NCBI GenBank assembly: GCA_916610825.1
Contig: OU744448.1
Location: forward strand, 4,855,787 to 4,919,786
Origin: Haliclystus octoradiatus
Taxonomy: Eukaryota > Cnidaria > Staurozoa > Stauromedusae > Haliclystidae
Direction of reading: 5' to 3'
Length of the DNA: 64,000 nucleotides
A program made the translations under genes and the position numbers. Shown piece by piece: positions 22,705 to 34,330 of the stretch. How positions within the stretch are numbered: the first letter of the stretch is position 1; each line of letters begins with the position of its first letter. The notes under the pieces were generated by a model. The model worked only from the letters and a program-made list of their open reading frames with translations, had not been told where the DNA came from and did no database searches.

Positions 22705-25700
22705 CTAATAGTAATGATAATCCGGAGAAAGGTTAAATTTAAGAGTTCGTCCAGATCTAGATGTTTTCCGAAGCAAAGAACTAGTATTTGTTGTAATAGA
22801 AGGTATATTGTGTAATCCTGATTGGTTTGGCGAGTTTTTGTCAGCCACAGTCGACAACAAAGGCGCCGATGACGCCGATGCCGAAGATAGTGACGGAGAT
22901 GTATCGGAGTTGAACAACTTTGATCGCGCCAAAGACGCCGTCAAAGGAGTTGAACTCTCGTACACTGGCTTCAATCGATCAACTGAGATTGTATCAGATG
23001 TGGTACCTTTCTTGATTGTAAAATATTTCGAAGTTCTTTTGAGGACTTCATAAGGTCCTGTATAAGGCGCTTCCAATGGTCTTTTTGGTCGATCAACACG
23101 TACCCAAACTTGGCGACAGGTGCTTAAATCCTTGGGCACAAAAGACGAAACTGATTGATGTGCTGGTGGTTTGAAACGTACCGTTCTAAAATGTTCTTGT
23201 AAGGTCTGTAACAGATGATGTGAAGATAAAAGCTCTTTGTCTTCTATACAAGCACGAGGAACCAAAGGCTTCAAGCCAGTTAATAGTTCAAACGGTGATA
23301 TACCATCTAAATCCGGCCAAATACGTAATGCTAATAACGTAGACGGAAGACCATCAACCCAATCTTGTCCCAATGTTCTAATAATCGTCTTCATTGTTCT
23401 ATGCATACGCTCGACCAGACCATTCGTCTGTGGATGATAGGCAGTTGTCCGAATCTTTAGGAAGCCTATCAGTTTGGCAATCTCACTAATTAGTTCACTC
23501 TCAAATTCAGATCCACGATCTGTAATTACATATTGCGGGGCAGAATACCTGGCTATCCACTCCCTAACGAATGCCTCTGCCACTGTTGGTGCGGTGTGAT
23601 CTATTATTGGAATTATTTCTACCCAACGAGTGAAACGATCAATCATGGTTAATAAGTAGCGGCAATTAGTGGATTGGTGAGTTAGTGATGAAACAGAAGG
23701 GGGGACAAAAACAATATCTAAATGAACAGTTTGTAGTCTTTCGCAAGGAATATCGTATGGCAAAGAGGGAGTTTTTGTGTGTCGTGTTACCTTTTGACGC
23801 TGGCACGCTTCGCACTGCTGCACCCATTCAGATATCACTTTTTTCATTTTAGGCCAAAAATAACGGTCACAAATAAAACGACAAGTCGCTGCTCGGCCGT
23901 AATGGCCAATGCCGTGAATATTTGCAAAAACTTTCGGACGCAATTCTGTGGGAACAAATGGGCGAGGTGTAGGAAATGAAAGGTCACACCATAATTTACC
24001 CTCTGGAAATTGTACTTCGGATAGTCCTGCAGTCGGAACAGTGTATTTATTTTGAGCCTGTACAAGATCAGACAATGAAACAAAACCGAGGGTGATAGAA
24101 TTGACAGAATCAGAAGTGGGATTTTTGACAATGTCACGCGAAAGTGTATCAGCGACTATGTTTAAATGTCCTGGTACATGAATAATGTCGTCAACAAATT
24201 CCGAAAGAAAACTAAATTGCCGAGTTTGGTGAGGTGAACGAGATGAATTAGGAGTGGTTGATTTAAATGCAGCAGCAATGGGCTTGTGATCCGTAAATAC
24301 AGTTATTTTAGTACCCTCGATGATAGTACGAAAACGTTTGATCGCTGCAAAAATAGAAAGCAGTTCCCTATCAAAAGTGGAATATTTTTGTTCTGTCTGA
24401 GACAATTGTCTAGTGTAAAATGCTAGCGGTGCTGTTTGTCCGTTGTGCTCATGCAAAACTGCACCTATTGCGTGGCCTGAAGCATCGGTTGTGACAGAAT
24501 AAGAAGAACACTGCGGATTAGGATGGCAAAGTGTTACACAGTGATTGATTGCATTTTTAAGATCGACAAACGCGGTTTCATGTTTATCAAGCCAAACAAA
24601 CGGTTCAACTGGTTTTTCTTTGCGTTGATTTTTCGAAGGCGGTTGAGTTGAACGAGCTAAATCTTGGAGAGGACAAACAAAATTAGCATAATCAGGTATA
24701 AAACGCTGATAAAATGAGAACATGCCAAGTGAACGACGAAGAGATGAATAATCAGATGGAGACGATAAATTTAATAAGTCTTCCTTTGATTTTGTTTTTG
24801 GAGAAATACCTGATTTTGAAACTGTAAAACCAAGAAAATCAACTTCAGTAACGCTAAAAAGACACTTTGATAAATTAAGACGCAAATTATAAGAAGCAAA
24901 ACGTTCAAAATTTAATTGCAATCGATGATCATGTTCAGCTTGAGTGGCACCGTAAATTAAAACATCATCAATATAAGCGAAAGACGGAATACCACGCAAC
25001 ACGTCATTGATGAAACGGGAAAAGGTAGCAGCACTATTTTTTAAACCCATTGGCATACACAAAAAACTGAAAGAACCAAAAGGGGTTGTGACAGTAGTTT
25101 TATCGATGTCATCAGCATGTATAGGAATTTGATAATAAGCCTTGGTCAAATCTAACCGGGAAAAAACAGTAGCTCCGTAAAGTTCATGATGAAATGACTG
25201 AATATCCGGTAACGGATAGCGATCCGGTTTTGTGATGCGATTGAGCGCCTGATAATCCCCTACAGGTCGAAAAGAGCCGGAATCTGACTTTGGGACGAGA
25301 TGTAATGGGCTTGCCCAAGCTGAATTTGCAGGACGAATAATGCCAGCTGCCAAAAATTTTTCAAATTCAGCGCGTGCTATGCTAAGCTTTTGTGGGTGCA
25401 AACGTCTAGGCTGACAGAAAAGAGGGCCACCAACAGTTTCAATACGATGAACCACCTGATGTGGGGGCGTTTGAGAAATTGTGAGTGGTGAAAATAAAAT
25501 TTGAAATTTGTGAAGTAATTGAGATAATGATTGTGATAAATGTGTAGGAAAATCGAAATGAGTTGATTCTAAAGACACTTGACACGAGCGCAGTGGGGTC
25601 GAAATTGACGTGTGCGTGTCGGTCAAAGTACTATCAGAACAATTTAATAAAATTTGATGGCGAGAAAGAAAATCTATACCCAATATTGGCTGTGTTACAT

Positions 25701-25962
25701 CAGCGATGACAAATTCATGTTGGAAACGACGATGTAATTTTGGAAGACTGATTTCAGTTCTCAATTCACCGAAAACAGAAATACTTTTACCAGAAGCAGA
25801 AATGAGTGACAATATTGAGGATGACACTGGGAGTTTACTTTGTTTGACGATAGACGTGGGTACAAGTGAAACAGCCGAACCAGTATCAATTAAAAATGCC
25901 ATAGAAGGTAAAAACGGAACATTACCGGTAATAAATAACAAAGAACCACGTTGAGAATTCAC
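22705..25962 (-). CDS. pol: Pol of the CsRn1-like retrotransposon (PR-RT-RH-IN)
   Basis: This uninterrupted 1,085-codon frame encodes the replication enzymes. The aspartic protease motif DTGS is at residues 26-29 and the reverse transcriptase YIDD box near 330-333. The RNase H start TTDASG is near 489. The integrase HHCC zinc finger lies around 680-720 (HYGRAATCRFICDRYFWP, later C-x2-C), and the integrase catalytic D, D, E lie near 745 (LDIVF), 812 (TDRGSEF) and 848 (NGLVER). The C-terminal tail after about 960 is low-complexity. The first codon shown is GTG, since the frame is open upstream and overlaps gag, as expected of a Gag-Pol fusion. Confidence 0.9.
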   Translation of the reverse strand: MNSQRGSLLFITGNVPFLPSMAFLIDTGSAVSLVPTSIVKQSKLPVSSSILSLISASGKSISVFGELRTEISLPKLHRRFQHEFVIADVTQPILGIDFLSRHQILLNCSDSTLTDTHTSISTPLRSCQVSLESTHFDFPTHLSQSLSQLLHKFQILFSPLTISQTPPHQVVHRIETVGGPLFCQPRRLHPQKLSIARAEFEKFLAAGIIRPANSAWASPLHLVPKSDSGSFRPVGDYQALNRITKPDRYPLPDIQSFHHELYGATVFSRLDLTKAYYQIPIHADDIDKTTVTTPFGSFSFLCMPMGLKNSAATFSRFINDVLRGIPSFAYIDDVLIYGATQAEHDHRLQLNFERFASYNLRLNLSKCLFSVTEVDFLGFTVSKSGISPKTKSKEDLLNLSSPSDYSSLRRSLGMFSFYQRFIPDYANFVCPLQDLARSTQPPSKNQRKEKPVEPFVWLDKHETAFVDLKNAINHCVTLCHPNPQCSSYSVTTDASGHAIGAVLHEHNGQTAPLAFYTRQLSQTEQKYSTFDRELLSIFAAIKRFRTIIEGTKITVFTDHKPIAAAFKSTTPNSSRSPHQTRQFSFLSEFVDDIIHVPGHLNIVADTLSRDIVKNPTSDSVNSITLGFVSLSDLVQAQNKYTVPTAGLSEVQFPEGKLWCDLSFPTPRPFVPTELRPKVFANIHGIGHYGRAATCRFICDRYFWPKMKKVISEWVQQCEACQRQKVTRHTKTPSLPYDIPCERLQTVHLDIVFVPPSVSSLTHQSTNCRYLLTMIDRFTRWVEIIPIIDHTAPTVAEAFVREWIARYSAPQYVITDRGSEFESELISEIAKLIGFLKIRTTAYHPQTNGLVERMHRTMKTIIRTLGQDWVDGLPSTLLALRIWPDLDGISPFELLTGLKPLVPRACIEDKELLSSHHLLQTLQEHFRTVRFKPPAHQSVSSFVPKDLSTCRQVWVRVDRPKRPLEAPYTGPYEVLKRTSKYFTIKKGTTSDTISVDRLKPVYESSTPLTASLARSKLFNSDTSPSLSSASASSAPLLSTVADKNSPNQSGLHNIPSITTNTSSLLRKTSRSGRTLKFNLSPDYHYY

Positions 25963-25976
25963 ACCCCCAACGTGGC

Positions 25977-26957
25977 TTAACGGTTTTCCGGAACCGGAGA
26001 AGTAGAACCTGACTGTGCAGGAGAATTTCGAGTGGTACGAGTAGAAACGTGACTGGGTTTAGTAGCAGGCCATTGACACCACGCTTTGCATGATCTTGCG
26101 TCGCCAGCGTAAAAAATGTGAGCACGACAAATTTGTGGAGGTTGGTTTTTGTGAAAAGCCTTTACAACATACACATCATTAGAGTTATTATTGAAATTGT
26201 TAGAATTAGAATAATTGGGTTTGCTATTAGTGCGACGGTTAACATTACTCACTTCAATAGCAGATTCATTAGATGTACTAGCTATAACCTGAACTGAGGG
26301 AATAGAATCTAATTTAGTAGCACCCCAAACGGTATCAGCAATCGTCAAGAATTGGTCGGAAGGCAAATGTAAATGTCCTAAGAGAAGATCACGGACCTTA
26401 GTGGGCAGAGCATTCATTAGGCGGTGATGAACCAGGTTATCATGGGCAGGGATACCAGACATTGAAAAGGCTTTCTTAATTTTTAAAGCACAAACACTTG
26501 GTTTAAGACCGTCAAGAGATACGTCACCTAATGCTTCCTCAAGGCGTTGTTGTTCAGTCTTCTGAAAAAGTTGTATTATTTTTATCTTGATATCAGGATA
26601 GGGCGTAGCAGAGGCAAACAGTTCCGGTGTGACTACCAAATGTCCAATGTCTGATGGTAATTCAGCTACAATGTATTGGAATCTTGTTAGTTCTTTTATA
26701 ATCCTTCGTATTCCAAATAAACACTCCACTTGGTAAAACCAAAATACAATTTGTAATCGATGAAATGGCGGTAGCTTAATAGTTGCTGTGGAAATTCCAG
26801 CAGACGAAATGCGGTCGTCATCTTGAAACGTTTGTATTGGGCGAGGCAGAGGAGTCGACGTAATAGATATTGATGTATTCCTATTGTGAGAAGGCAACGG
26901 GGAATTCTCGGGGTCACCATTTGTAGTAGGCATATCAATAACGACAGAACGATTCAT
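25977..26957 (-). CDS. gag: Gag of the CsRn1-like retrotransposon
   Basis: This 326-residue open frame encodes the structural particle protein. The central part (residues about 60-215) resembles gypsy capsid. Near residues 280-295 lies a cysteine/histidine motif, CRAHIFYAGDARSCKAWC, with the C-H-C-C order known in CsRn1 Gag instead of the usual CCHC knuckle. The frame opens at two possible Met codons (26,957 and 26,933), both inside the 5' LTR. It stops at TAA just after a GGAAAAC run. The pol frame is open across this point in the -1 frame from about 26,125, so Pol is probably made by -1 frameshifting. Confidence 0.85.
   Translation of the reverse strand: MNRSVVIDMPTTNGDPENSPLPSHNRNTSISITSTPLPRPIQTFQDDDRISSAGISTATIKLPPFHRLQIVFWFYQVECLFGIRRIIKELTRFQYIVAELPSDIGHLVVTPELFASATPYPDIKIKIIQLFQKTEQQRLEEALGDVSLDGLKPSVCALKIKKAFSMSGIPAHDNLVHHRLMNALPTKVRDLLLGHLHLPSDQFLTIADTVWGATKLDSIPSVQVIASTSNESAIEVSNVNRRTNSKPNYSNSNNFNNNSNDVYVVKAFHKNQPPQICRAHIFYAGDARSCKAWCQWPATKPSHVSTRTTRNSPAQSGSTSPVPENR
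26908..26919 (-). promoter_or_regulatory. Primer-binding site (tRNA-Trp type)
   Basis: The minus-strand sequence TGGTGACCCCGA begins two bases after the 5' LTR and would pair with a tRNA 3' end of the type UCGGGGUCACCA, that of tRNA-Trp. The gag frame runs straight through it. Confidence 0.7.
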
Positions 26958-27125
26958 GTTATTGTGTTTATTGATATCTGTAAAATATATAACTGCCTCT
27001 TAGCTTAAGCTTACATCGACTGACCTCAATCAACTTGGTCAGCTATAATTACATTATATATGTTAATTAATTGTTATACGAGGCTAATGTACTAATATGG
27101 AAACGAGGCTGTTTCCAGCACTACA
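26922..27125 (-). repeat. 5' LTR of the CsRn1-like element
   Basis: This 204-bp repeat starts TGTAGTGCTGG and ends GCCTACTACA on the minus strand. It differs from the other LTR at a single base (T versus A near 27,110). The gag start codon lies inside it. Confidence 0.9.
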
Positions 27126-27619
27126 ACACAACAAATTTTTTACACAGATTCGAATAGCTGCAGCTAAATGATGAATAATGCTGACAATGATTTCTTAGTT
27201 TGAAACGGTACAAGCGGAGATAATTAATGTTGAATCTATCCTATTTTCGATCATTTTTTATGCTTGAAATAAATATAATTTATTAAGAAATACATGAAAT
27301 ACAAGGGTTTTAGCTGTTGGATTTACTTTATCTGTCAAAATTGTGGCAATCATCCTCAGCGGCCTACAGTTTCGACTGTGCACCTGCTGTTTTACGTACA
27401 CATCACCTCAATTTGTGAAAGTTGTTTGTCAGGTGTTTGGGTCTTCTATGGTGACGGAATTATTAATTTGAAATAGTTCAATTTAATAGCAAAGGTATTC
27501 ATGTGTTTAGTGTTATGTTGTTTCAATGTTCTTACAATTTCATTTGTTCCTCACGTTCTCATAGTTAAACAAATATACAAACTGTATACAAATTAAACTC
27601 CACATGGCGTCGTTTACAA
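27126..27619. other. Interior of the Mutator-like element right of the gypsy insertion
   Basis: AT-rich sequence with a few short chance frames and no recognised motif. Together with 20,720-22,287 it is the only unique interior of the element, which argues against an encoded transposase. Confidence 0.4.
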
Positions 27620-28593
27620 GTAATATCTGATGATATCTAGTCATCGTCATCCCTCGTTTTAATTAGAGGGACCTAGAAGTTAGAGAAAGTGAAAACCCGG
27701 CATTTTGATAAACCCCAAATGCCCCCTTTGTCAACTTAAGTGCCTGTATCTAAATATAAACTCGATCCATTTTCGAGAAATATTTTGAATTTACGTCGAT
27801 ACATGTCTATGCATGTAGTACATGTTGAGTGATATGTAGTCATCGGCATACCTTGCTTTGAATTGAGAGAACTTATAATTAAAAACTTAAAAAATGGCTT
27901 TGAGACTTTGTCAACAAAACGGTAAGGGTATAGTATATTTCGTATTTTGCAAGCTAAATAACTTTGGTATAAACGAGTCAAGCAATTATAGTGAAACTTA
28001 GAATCATGGTAGTTTATTATTTACTTTAAATGTGCAACCAGTTTGAGATAAATTAGTGTGCACTTTTAGAAGAACCAAACAGTTTTTATTGCCAACGTAT
28101 AGATGGTTTTCTAGACTTCGTTGAACTCGATTGTCGTGTTTGTGCGAAATAAATGTCATGCTGCTGTTTGTTGACTCATTATCAAATAGCGTCAACAGTT
28201 TCAAACTTAGATAAGTCATAGTTCATTGTGTGCTTACCTTTTTAGCGATATAGATTCTCGAATACAGTGTGTCTAGAACCATAGAATAATCAAATAATAA
28301 TGACATTCAGAAATTAAGATTTAGCCTATGCCGTCGACAATTTCATTTGATAATAAACGTTTTTCTAAATCCATTTAATCGTAAATTTGTTATTGTGAAG
28401 TGTACTCAAGTGTGTAATCTAAATTTAAGTCAGAGGTTTCCTTCGTTTTACGTCTGCTTCTGATCGCCATTTTGTAAAGATAACTTGCGTGTTTAGGCTT
28501 TGGTCGCACAATTAGAGCAAATTGACCGCTTTGGATATGTTACGGCACATGCGCGCGCATGTGGTCACAACTTCTATCTGTTTGTCAAATCGC
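27620..28593 (-). repeat. Right long TIR of the Mutator-like element
   Basis: This is the inverted partner of the left TIR. It contains one unit equivalent to the tandem repeat of the left side (around 27,650-27,780), whereas the left side has about five. Confidence 0.75.
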
Positions 28594-29519
28594 CACCAGG
28601 TAGTTCTTTTTCATAAGATGTTTAAGTAAGAAATTCGAAGGTAATACAGCTTTTTTCGCAGGTTCCAAACAAGCCCCTCGAAAGTTTTTTATATAAAACA
28701 TTGATAACTCTGATGGTGTATTTTTCTGTGACCGTGACCCCTGGTTGTATTGCTATGCTACACCAGTATTGCTAATGTGAAAAAGTTCTGTAAATACAAT
28801 AAAGTGACTATTTGACCTGCAGTCGAAGCATGGTGCATTTCACGGCGTGTACCAAAATAAGAAATATATGGCAGTTAAGATAAATATGAATATTTGAATT
28901 TATTTGCTCGTTGCATTTATTTAAGAGAGAAAAACATAACAAGGTTCGAAATAGTAATTATACCCAAATTATTACGATAAGCCTGGGTTTGGGATTCATG
29001 TCAGCTTGGATTGTTTTGTTTCTCCAATAAATCGTAACTACTGAGTGATTTTCTCTGTCAAGGGCATCAAGGAGCATACTTTCAGTAAATACAGAATTCT
29101 GTATTATACGGGCTGTATTGTCTCAAAAATTGAAAGTAACTCAATATTAAGGTGGATTCAAGTCAGATGATATTACAATCGTCCATGAAATTTTTGGTTG
29201 AGCACCGTATGAAAGCACGCAATAATATGATTAACGATTTCAATATTATCATTCAAAAAATAGTTTGCAGGGCCGTTCCTATTATGAGGGACATTGGTGG
29301 CGTGATACCTTGACCGATCTGTAAGTCCCGCTTTGATATGCCGCAATTTAACGAGTGCTAAGCGGGATTTATTCCCTTCCTACAGCGTTGTACAGGATTC
29401 TACACAGCGGCATTCTGTTTGATCATATTGTTCTGACAAATTATCACGCATTTGATGTACGGTGAAAGAAGGGGTCCAATATGACGTAAATTAATGAAAG
29501 ATTCAAATTGCAAATCTAA

Positions 29520-30240
29520 TTTTAAAATATCACGAAGGTTTTCTGCGATCTGATTGGTCGAAAGAGCGTGCATGAAATCCTAGGGTAAAACATGGCTCCG
29601 AAAACCGGGAAAAATCGCAAGCTTCAAAAACTTTGATCTGTGATAAAATACAGAATTTATAACATTTTGATAACAATCCAATCAATATCTCAATAATGGC
29701 TACGATTTACAAAACGACATTTAGCTCAAAATGTTTTTATTTATTGAAAAGCGTGGTAAATGAGTTATTGGTCGTGTAACATGCAAAATAAAAACACGGA
29801 ATGAAAGACAATTATAGGCTACGCTGTTTCAATCTAAAATTTAAATAACACTTACTGCATTAATTTGCTAAAGAACTATTGTACAACTTATATTACAGAC
29901 GTTCTTGTATATGTCTTTTTTTATTCGACAAAATCTATCTTGTTGTGGGATTCTCTTTATGCTTGGTTTATGAATTGAAATTGAATTTTAAATTGTGAAT
30001 TCATGAATTGAAAATTCGCCGTCGAATGAAATTCTGAAAATTTGTTTTATTTTAGAAAAGGATTACCATATGCTTGCAAATGTTTGTATTCATATTTACT
30101 AAACTCGAAAATGTTGGGAGACACTCGGGAAGCTAAGAATCACTCGCTCGGAGCTCGTGATTTTTTAGCGCTTCACTCGTGTCTCCCAACATTTTCTCGT
30201 TTAGTAAATATGAATACAAACATGGCAAGTATGTGGTAAC
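29520..30240 (+). repeat. Second foldback repeat family, copy A intron
   Basis: The inverted homologous segment at 21,381-21,900 lacks this block, so it is an insertion, probably flanked by TAA. It starts with AATATCACGAAGGTTTTCTG, and its right end is a hairpin (30,058-30,240) with arms through TTTGTATTCATATTTACTAA and its inverse. Part of it recurs inverted at about 38,960-39,305. It has no coding capacity. Confidence 0.65.
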
Positions 30241-30802
30241 CCTTTAATAAAATGAATTAAATCTATATGGAAACTTATGGTTATTAAACAAAGTCGATTA
30301 ACTGATGCTTGTCAAAAATTACAAACTTATTGCAACATCATCATTCAAAATACAGATGGCGAAATTATGTGTAAATGTTTTTACCCTTCAGAATTGTTCA
30401 ATATTGTATCATTGTGAATGCTTTGGGTTACCAATATACCTTTATAAATACATTTGGCATATAATTGAAACATACGACAAAATAATTTCACCTCTAGTTT
30501 TACATTAGGTCCGAAGATATATATTTTAGCCCGGCGTTAAATATAAGCCATCAGCTTTGTCTTTTATTATCATATATAAATATCAAATAAGCTATGAATC
30601 TTGCTTTTGGAGTACCAGCGAGCAGGTTACACTGCAAACAGAAACCTTTAATTTAATTTCTACTATATAGCATTGATTCACTGCATTTTCCACTTATTGT
30701 GAAGTTGAACGAACAAAATAAAACTAACTCATCTATATGCGACTAAAACATATTAGCCTTAGAATTTTGCTGAGTTTCACATATATATTTGAACTGTTGC
30801 AG

Positions 30803-31029
30803 GTACTGGAGGAGATGGATTCCAATCTGGTTTACATTTTTCAACATTCGACAGAGATTATGATGAATCTGATACTATCAATTGTGCTCTATTAAATGAA
30901 AATGGCGGATGGTTCAGTGACTGCGGAGGAATGAATTTAATGGGAATTCCTAACGGTAACAACCAAAACCCAACAATTTCATGGAACAGTTTGCCTATTC
31001 TTCAACTGCAAATGATGATTACGATGGTT

Positions 31030-31032
<3 letters not shown>
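30803..31032 (+). CDS. FReD terminal exon, copy A
   Basis: The exon follows a pyrimidine-rich GTTGCAG acceptor and begins GT-ACT-GGA-GGA. It encodes the last third of a fibrinogen-related domain: GGDGFQSGLHFSTFDRDYDE matches the usual calcium-loop region (family pattern F-S-T-x-D-x-D-x-D), then NCA, GGWFSDCGGMNLMG with the conserved Gly-Gly-Trp and the cysteine pair, and finally MMITMV in the place of the family's terminal MMIRP-type strand. The open frame ends at TAA 31,030-31,032, which is also the first unit of the (TAA)n microsatellite that follows. No frame damage is seen. The copy B equivalent starts at 63,903. Confidence 0.8.
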
Positions 31033-31709
<677 letters not shown>

Positions 31710-31710
31710 T

Positions 31711-32123
31711 ATGGCGAAAGAGTCAAAGAATACACATTCTTTACTGTTACTCAAGTTTCACGCTTTTCACAGCGATCTTCAGACAGATTTTTTACTCAAT
31801 GAAAAATATACATGATATCTACGTTCTATGATAAACTCTCCGTAATGCTGCTTTCTATTGTTTAATTAATTAATTAATTAATTATTAATTATATATATAT
31901 TATATATATATATATATTATTATATTATATATATTAATTAATTTAATTAATTAATATTGTTCTATTAATTAAACAATAGAAAGCAGCATTACGGAGAGTT
32001 TATCATAGAACGTAGATATCATGTATATTTTTCATTGAGTAAAAAATCTGTCTGAAGATCGCTGTGAAAAGCGTGAAACTTGAGTAACAGTAAAGAATAT
32101 GTATTCTTTGACTCTTTCGCCAT
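31711..32123. repeat. Near-perfect 413-bp palindrome
   Basis: The sequence is its own reverse complement about a centre near 31,917. Arms of about 160 bp begin ATGGCGAAAGAGTCAAAG, and only one mismatch was seen in each arm before an AT-only loop of about 90 bp. Beyond the right arm, 32,137-32,195 matches the end of a repeat also present at 59,020-59,100. Confidence 0.9.
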
Positions 32124-32198
32124 ATATTATTATTATTTACCGCTCTGTCAAATGAAGACATAGAGCCCTATATTATCTGCTATTAGATAAACATAAAT

Positions 32199-32906
<708 letters not shown>

Positions 32907-32907
32907 C

Positions 32908-33112
32908 TCTTCTATTCTATTCTATTCTATTTCTATTCTATTCTATTCTATTCTATTCTATTCTATTCTATTCTATTCTATTCTATTCTATTCTATTCTA
33001 TTCTATTCTATTCTATTCTATTCTATTCTATTCTATTCTATTCTATTCTATTCTATTCTATTCTATTCTATTCTATTCTATTCTATTCTATTCTATTCTA
33101 TTCTATTCTATA
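32908..33112 (+). repeat. (TATTC)n pentanucleotide array, about 200 bp
   Basis: About 40 units of TATTC follow the AAT array directly, with a few irregular units at the start. Confidence 0.98.
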
Positions 33113-33589
33113 TTTATCTATTAGCAGATAAAATTGCTCACTTGCAGTGATTGGCCGAGCTTAATTACTAATAAATAATATCAAATTTCAAAAAGCAGAT
33201 ATGGGACTTGAAGACCCAAAACATAGAGTCCAAATTCGCCTTTAGCCACTGCCAGACCATACAGCAATTAATAACAATAGCATTGTAATAAGAACAAGAG
33301 GTGAAAATGTGAATCTGTGTAGAAGATATATGTATGTTTTTCATTTAACACTGTCTGATAATCGCATAAAGCGTAAAACTTAAGGTCACAGAAATGAATG
33401 TGTAGTCTTTGAGTCCATTTATTTTTATTATCAATAATAATAACAATTTCAAAGTAAATGACAACGACAAGAGAATACTAGGACGATTATTGCAGCGTTT
33501 CGGATAATCAATGCAATTCATTTTCAAGCTAAAAAGAAAGATGTTAAGCTTTTAAATGAATTATATAGTCTAAAATTAATCTAACTTAC
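33113..33589. other. Spacer with fragments of the 59,020-type repeat
   Basis: The starts ATTTATCTATTAGCAGATAA and GTGTAGTCTTTGAGTCCA echo the repeat seen at 32,100-32,195 and 59,030-59,170, so this is probably a diverged member. No gene was found. Confidence 0.4.
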
Positions 33590-34330
33590 ATTAAACAAAT
33601 TGTTCATACTTTCCGTGAACTATGCTCTGATAGCACCACGAGAGGCACGTAAGGAGAAAACTCGAGGGCGAAAATTACTGGCCGAGGCGGCTCGTAATTT
33701 TCTGATGCCTTCTCGTTTTCTCCTTACGTGCCTCTTGTGGTGCTATCAGAGCATAGTTCACGGAAAGTATGAACTATTTGGTTTAGAACATAGCCAGCCC
33801 CGATTTGTGACTGTTAGGTACGTTTATTCAGAGCATTTTCTGATCTTACAATCCATGATCAAGTATGTAATTCTCCTATTTTCGTTACGTCACAGGAAGA
33901 GAGCAGAGTCGAGAGCTGTACACTTATGAAATGAAGCTATGTTATGTTATGTTTTGACAATTATCAATATAGTAAAAGTTAGGCAAATTGTTTTGAATTG
34001 TTAATTTATGCAAAATATTTCGATACATTTCAAACATATTGTTTTACTGGCTCAGATATTTCTCCTGCAAGCCATTTGATTTATTTTGAACAACTGAGAA
34101 ACTGCATGAAACAGTAACTCAATGAAATTGTATATGAATTTACATTTATTCACTTTATTTGCTTTTTACTTTTTATTACTTGCCGGTTTGTAATGCCATA
34201 TTTAAATAGTCAATGTTTGTTTGGTATTTTCATAAGTTTCTTGAAATCGACTGGGTCAAGCTCAGCTATGGTGAAATGGCGTTACTGGCGTTAACCAATC
34301 AAATTGCAAGAATAAATCGTAGCAGATCCT
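33590..34330 (-). repeat. Foldback repeat family with internal hairpin, spacer copy
   Basis: This member is inverted relative to 1,840-2,330. Its palindrome at about 33,600-33,780 is the best preserved of the three: the arm CATACTTTCCGTGAACTATG has an exact inverted partner near 33,755-33,775, and GGAGAAAACTCGAGGGCG pairs with its partner on the other side of a short loop. Confidence 0.7.

Larger units (their letters stand above)
22288..27125 (-). mobile_element. Ty3/gypsy LTR retrotransposon, CsRn1-like, apparently intact
   Basis: The element is bounded by 204-bp LTRs (22,288-22,491 and 26,922-27,125) that differ at one base, and by the 4-bp duplication ACAC on each side. It carries a gag frame and a pol frame without stops, in the order protease, reverse transcriptase, RNase H, integrase. 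The unusual C-H-C-C gag knuckle and a primer-binding site matching the 3' end of tRNA-Trp both point to the CsRn1 group. The near-identical LTRs and open frames mean recent insertion. It sits inside the Mutator-like element, so it is younger than that. Confidence 0.9.
19044..28593. mobile_element. Mutator-like element with about 0.9-kb TIRs, 9,550 bp
   Basis: Both ends begin GCGATTTGACAAACAGATAG (the right one inverted), and the inverted similarity continues for roughly 900 bp on each side. A perfect 9-bp target duplication CACCAGGTA flanks the element (19,035-19,043 and 28,594-28,602). Copy B has the unoccupied site CACCAGGCA at 59,747-59,755, in the same intron just after the FReD exon. Long TIRs with a 9-bp duplication are typical of Mutator/MULE elements. 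No MULE transposase was recognised, so the element appears non-autonomous. Its interior holds tandem repeats, an inverted copy of intron sequence, a small MITE and a gypsy retrotransposon. Confidence 0.8.

Noticed and set aside
22808-23053. Short plus-strand frames over the gypsy pol region
   Set aside because: They are shadows of the long minus-strand pol frame.
32908-33112. Possible CRISPR-like array from the regular repeats
   Set aside because: The units are 5 bp with no spacers; it is a plain pentanucleotide microsatellite in a eukaryotic genome.
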